The notes under the pieces were generated by a model. It saw only the letters and a program-made list of their open reading frames with translations, was not told where the DNA came from and ran no database searches. DNA of 20,561 nucleotides from a virus. The stretch is from the IMG/VR virus record IMGVR_UViG_3300042991_000129, positions 1 to 20,561 of that record. One strand, given 5' to 3'. Of this stretch, positions 19,927 to 20,561 are shown one piece after another (within the stretch, counting starts at the first letter, position 1; each line of letters begins with the position of its first letter). The position numbers were made by a program, and so were the translations under genes.

Positions 19927-20561
19927 ATGCCAAATATAGGTTCACCATTAATAGGAGGAGCGTACGAAACTCATTCAGCAGAACTAGGAAAGGGGGGTTT
20001 AAGAACTGTCGCTGACTGGACTGCTCGTAATGCTATAATTGAAGATAGACTTGAGGAAGGTATGCAAGTTTATACTGTAAATGATGGAATAACATGGCAG
20101 TTAAAAGCTAGTTATTCTGTTCCTACAGTTGATGGTGACTGGGAAGACGTATCAGATATGCAGGTAGGAGATGGAATTACTATCACAGGCGCAGGAACTT
20201 TGCTTGACCCATTCGTTGCTACGTCTGGAGTTACTGAACATCAATTACTTAACAATCTTAATTGGGCTAGTGCTGGACATACAATAGATGACGACCTAGA
20301 GGTAAACGATAATAGCGTAGTATTAACAGAGATTTCTACACCTTCTAATCCAGATGCAGATAATCTTAAGATTTACGCTAAGGATAATGGAGGAGTTACT
20401 AAACTTTATACTTTAGATAGCGATGGTACCGAAACAGAGGTTGGTTCAGGTGCAGGGGCTACAGAATTGCCAGATTTAAGCGATGTAGACGCTGCACTAG
20501 ACTATACTGACCATAACGTTTTTCAGGCAGATGGAACTAAATATACAGGTGCTACTTATTC
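19927..20561 (+). CDS. Second fibre-like protein, cut off by the window end
   Basis: ATG at 19927 (MPNIGSPLIGGAYETHSAEL), leader TTATAAACT, 10 bp after the large fibre's stop. The frame is open for 211 codons to the window end. Early motifs (GLRTVADWTARNAI, ITWQLKASYSVPT) and later GITITGAGTLLDPFVA and SDVDAALDYTDHNVFQADGT are typical of phage tail-fibre or tail-spike N-termini. Probably the next fibre subunit or a fibre partner. Incomplete. Confidence 0.75.
   Translation, partial: MPNIGSPLIGGAYETHSAELGKGGLRTVADWTARNAIIEDRLEEGMQVYTVNDGITWQLKASYSVPTVDGDWEDVSDMQVGDGITITGAGTLLDPFVATSGVTEHQLLNNLNWASAGHTIDDDLEVNDNSVVLTEISTPSNPDADNLKIYAKDNGGVTKLYTLDSDGTETEVGSGAGATELPDLSDVDAALDYTDHNVFQADGTKYTGATY

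Overview
The window is a piece of a tailed double-stranded DNA phage (or prophage) genome, AT-rich (by eye roughly two thirds A+T). It splits at about 5.3-6.1 kb into two divergent arms. The left arm (1-5310) is read leftward. It holds about twenty small, tightly packed genes (zinc ribbons, single-pass membrane microproteins, two secreted wall-active-looking proteins) and ends in a truncated replication-initiator gene. The right arm (6116-20561) is read rightward in the standard head-module order: small terminase, large terminase, zinc protein, portal, small helical protein, scaffold, small surface protein, HK97/P22-like major capsid protein, small head-associated proteins, a long coiled-coil protein, a 1441-residue modular fibre, and the start of a second fibre. 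No integrase, tRNA, CRISPR array, tape measure or tail tube is visible.

Regulation is unusually readable. I find seven sigma70-type promoters, each with exactly 17 bp between a TTGNNN -35 box and a TATAAT/TATACT/TATATT -10 box. They face left at 5376-5404, 3468-3496 and 645-673 (ahead of genes) and at 8617-8645 (into non-coding DNA). They face right at 6058-6086 and 8716-8744 (ahead of genes) and at 8184-8212 (into non-coding DNA). Start codons are almost never preceded by a Shine-Dalgarno sequence; leaders are A/T-rich, and four leftward genes share AACACC directly before ATG. The host translates without strong SD use but reads canonical sigma70 promoters. I cannot assign it to a phylum.

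Most unusual stretch: 8181-8774, between terL and the next gene, has no convincing ORF. It is GC-enriched for this genome, full of inverted repeats, and bounded by two convergent promoters. The leftward promoter predicts a start (G8610) on the first base of a perfect 7-bp hairpin. This is a strong candidate for one or two undescribed phage structured RNAs.

Other points of interest: (1) 11-bp tandem iterons beside AT-rich 9-mers inside the replication gene, a probable lambda-like origin; the repeat period is not a multiple of three, so protein repetition does not explain it. (2) A lytic-transglycosylase-like domain with no in-frame ATG, lying -1 to an upstream gene that carries a signal sequence. 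(3) A terS frame that stays open over terL through its Walker A motif. (4) A sharp change in synonymous codon choice inside terL. (5) Strong stem-loops at the borders of the capsid genes.

All family assignments come from reading the sequence by eye; no database search was possible.
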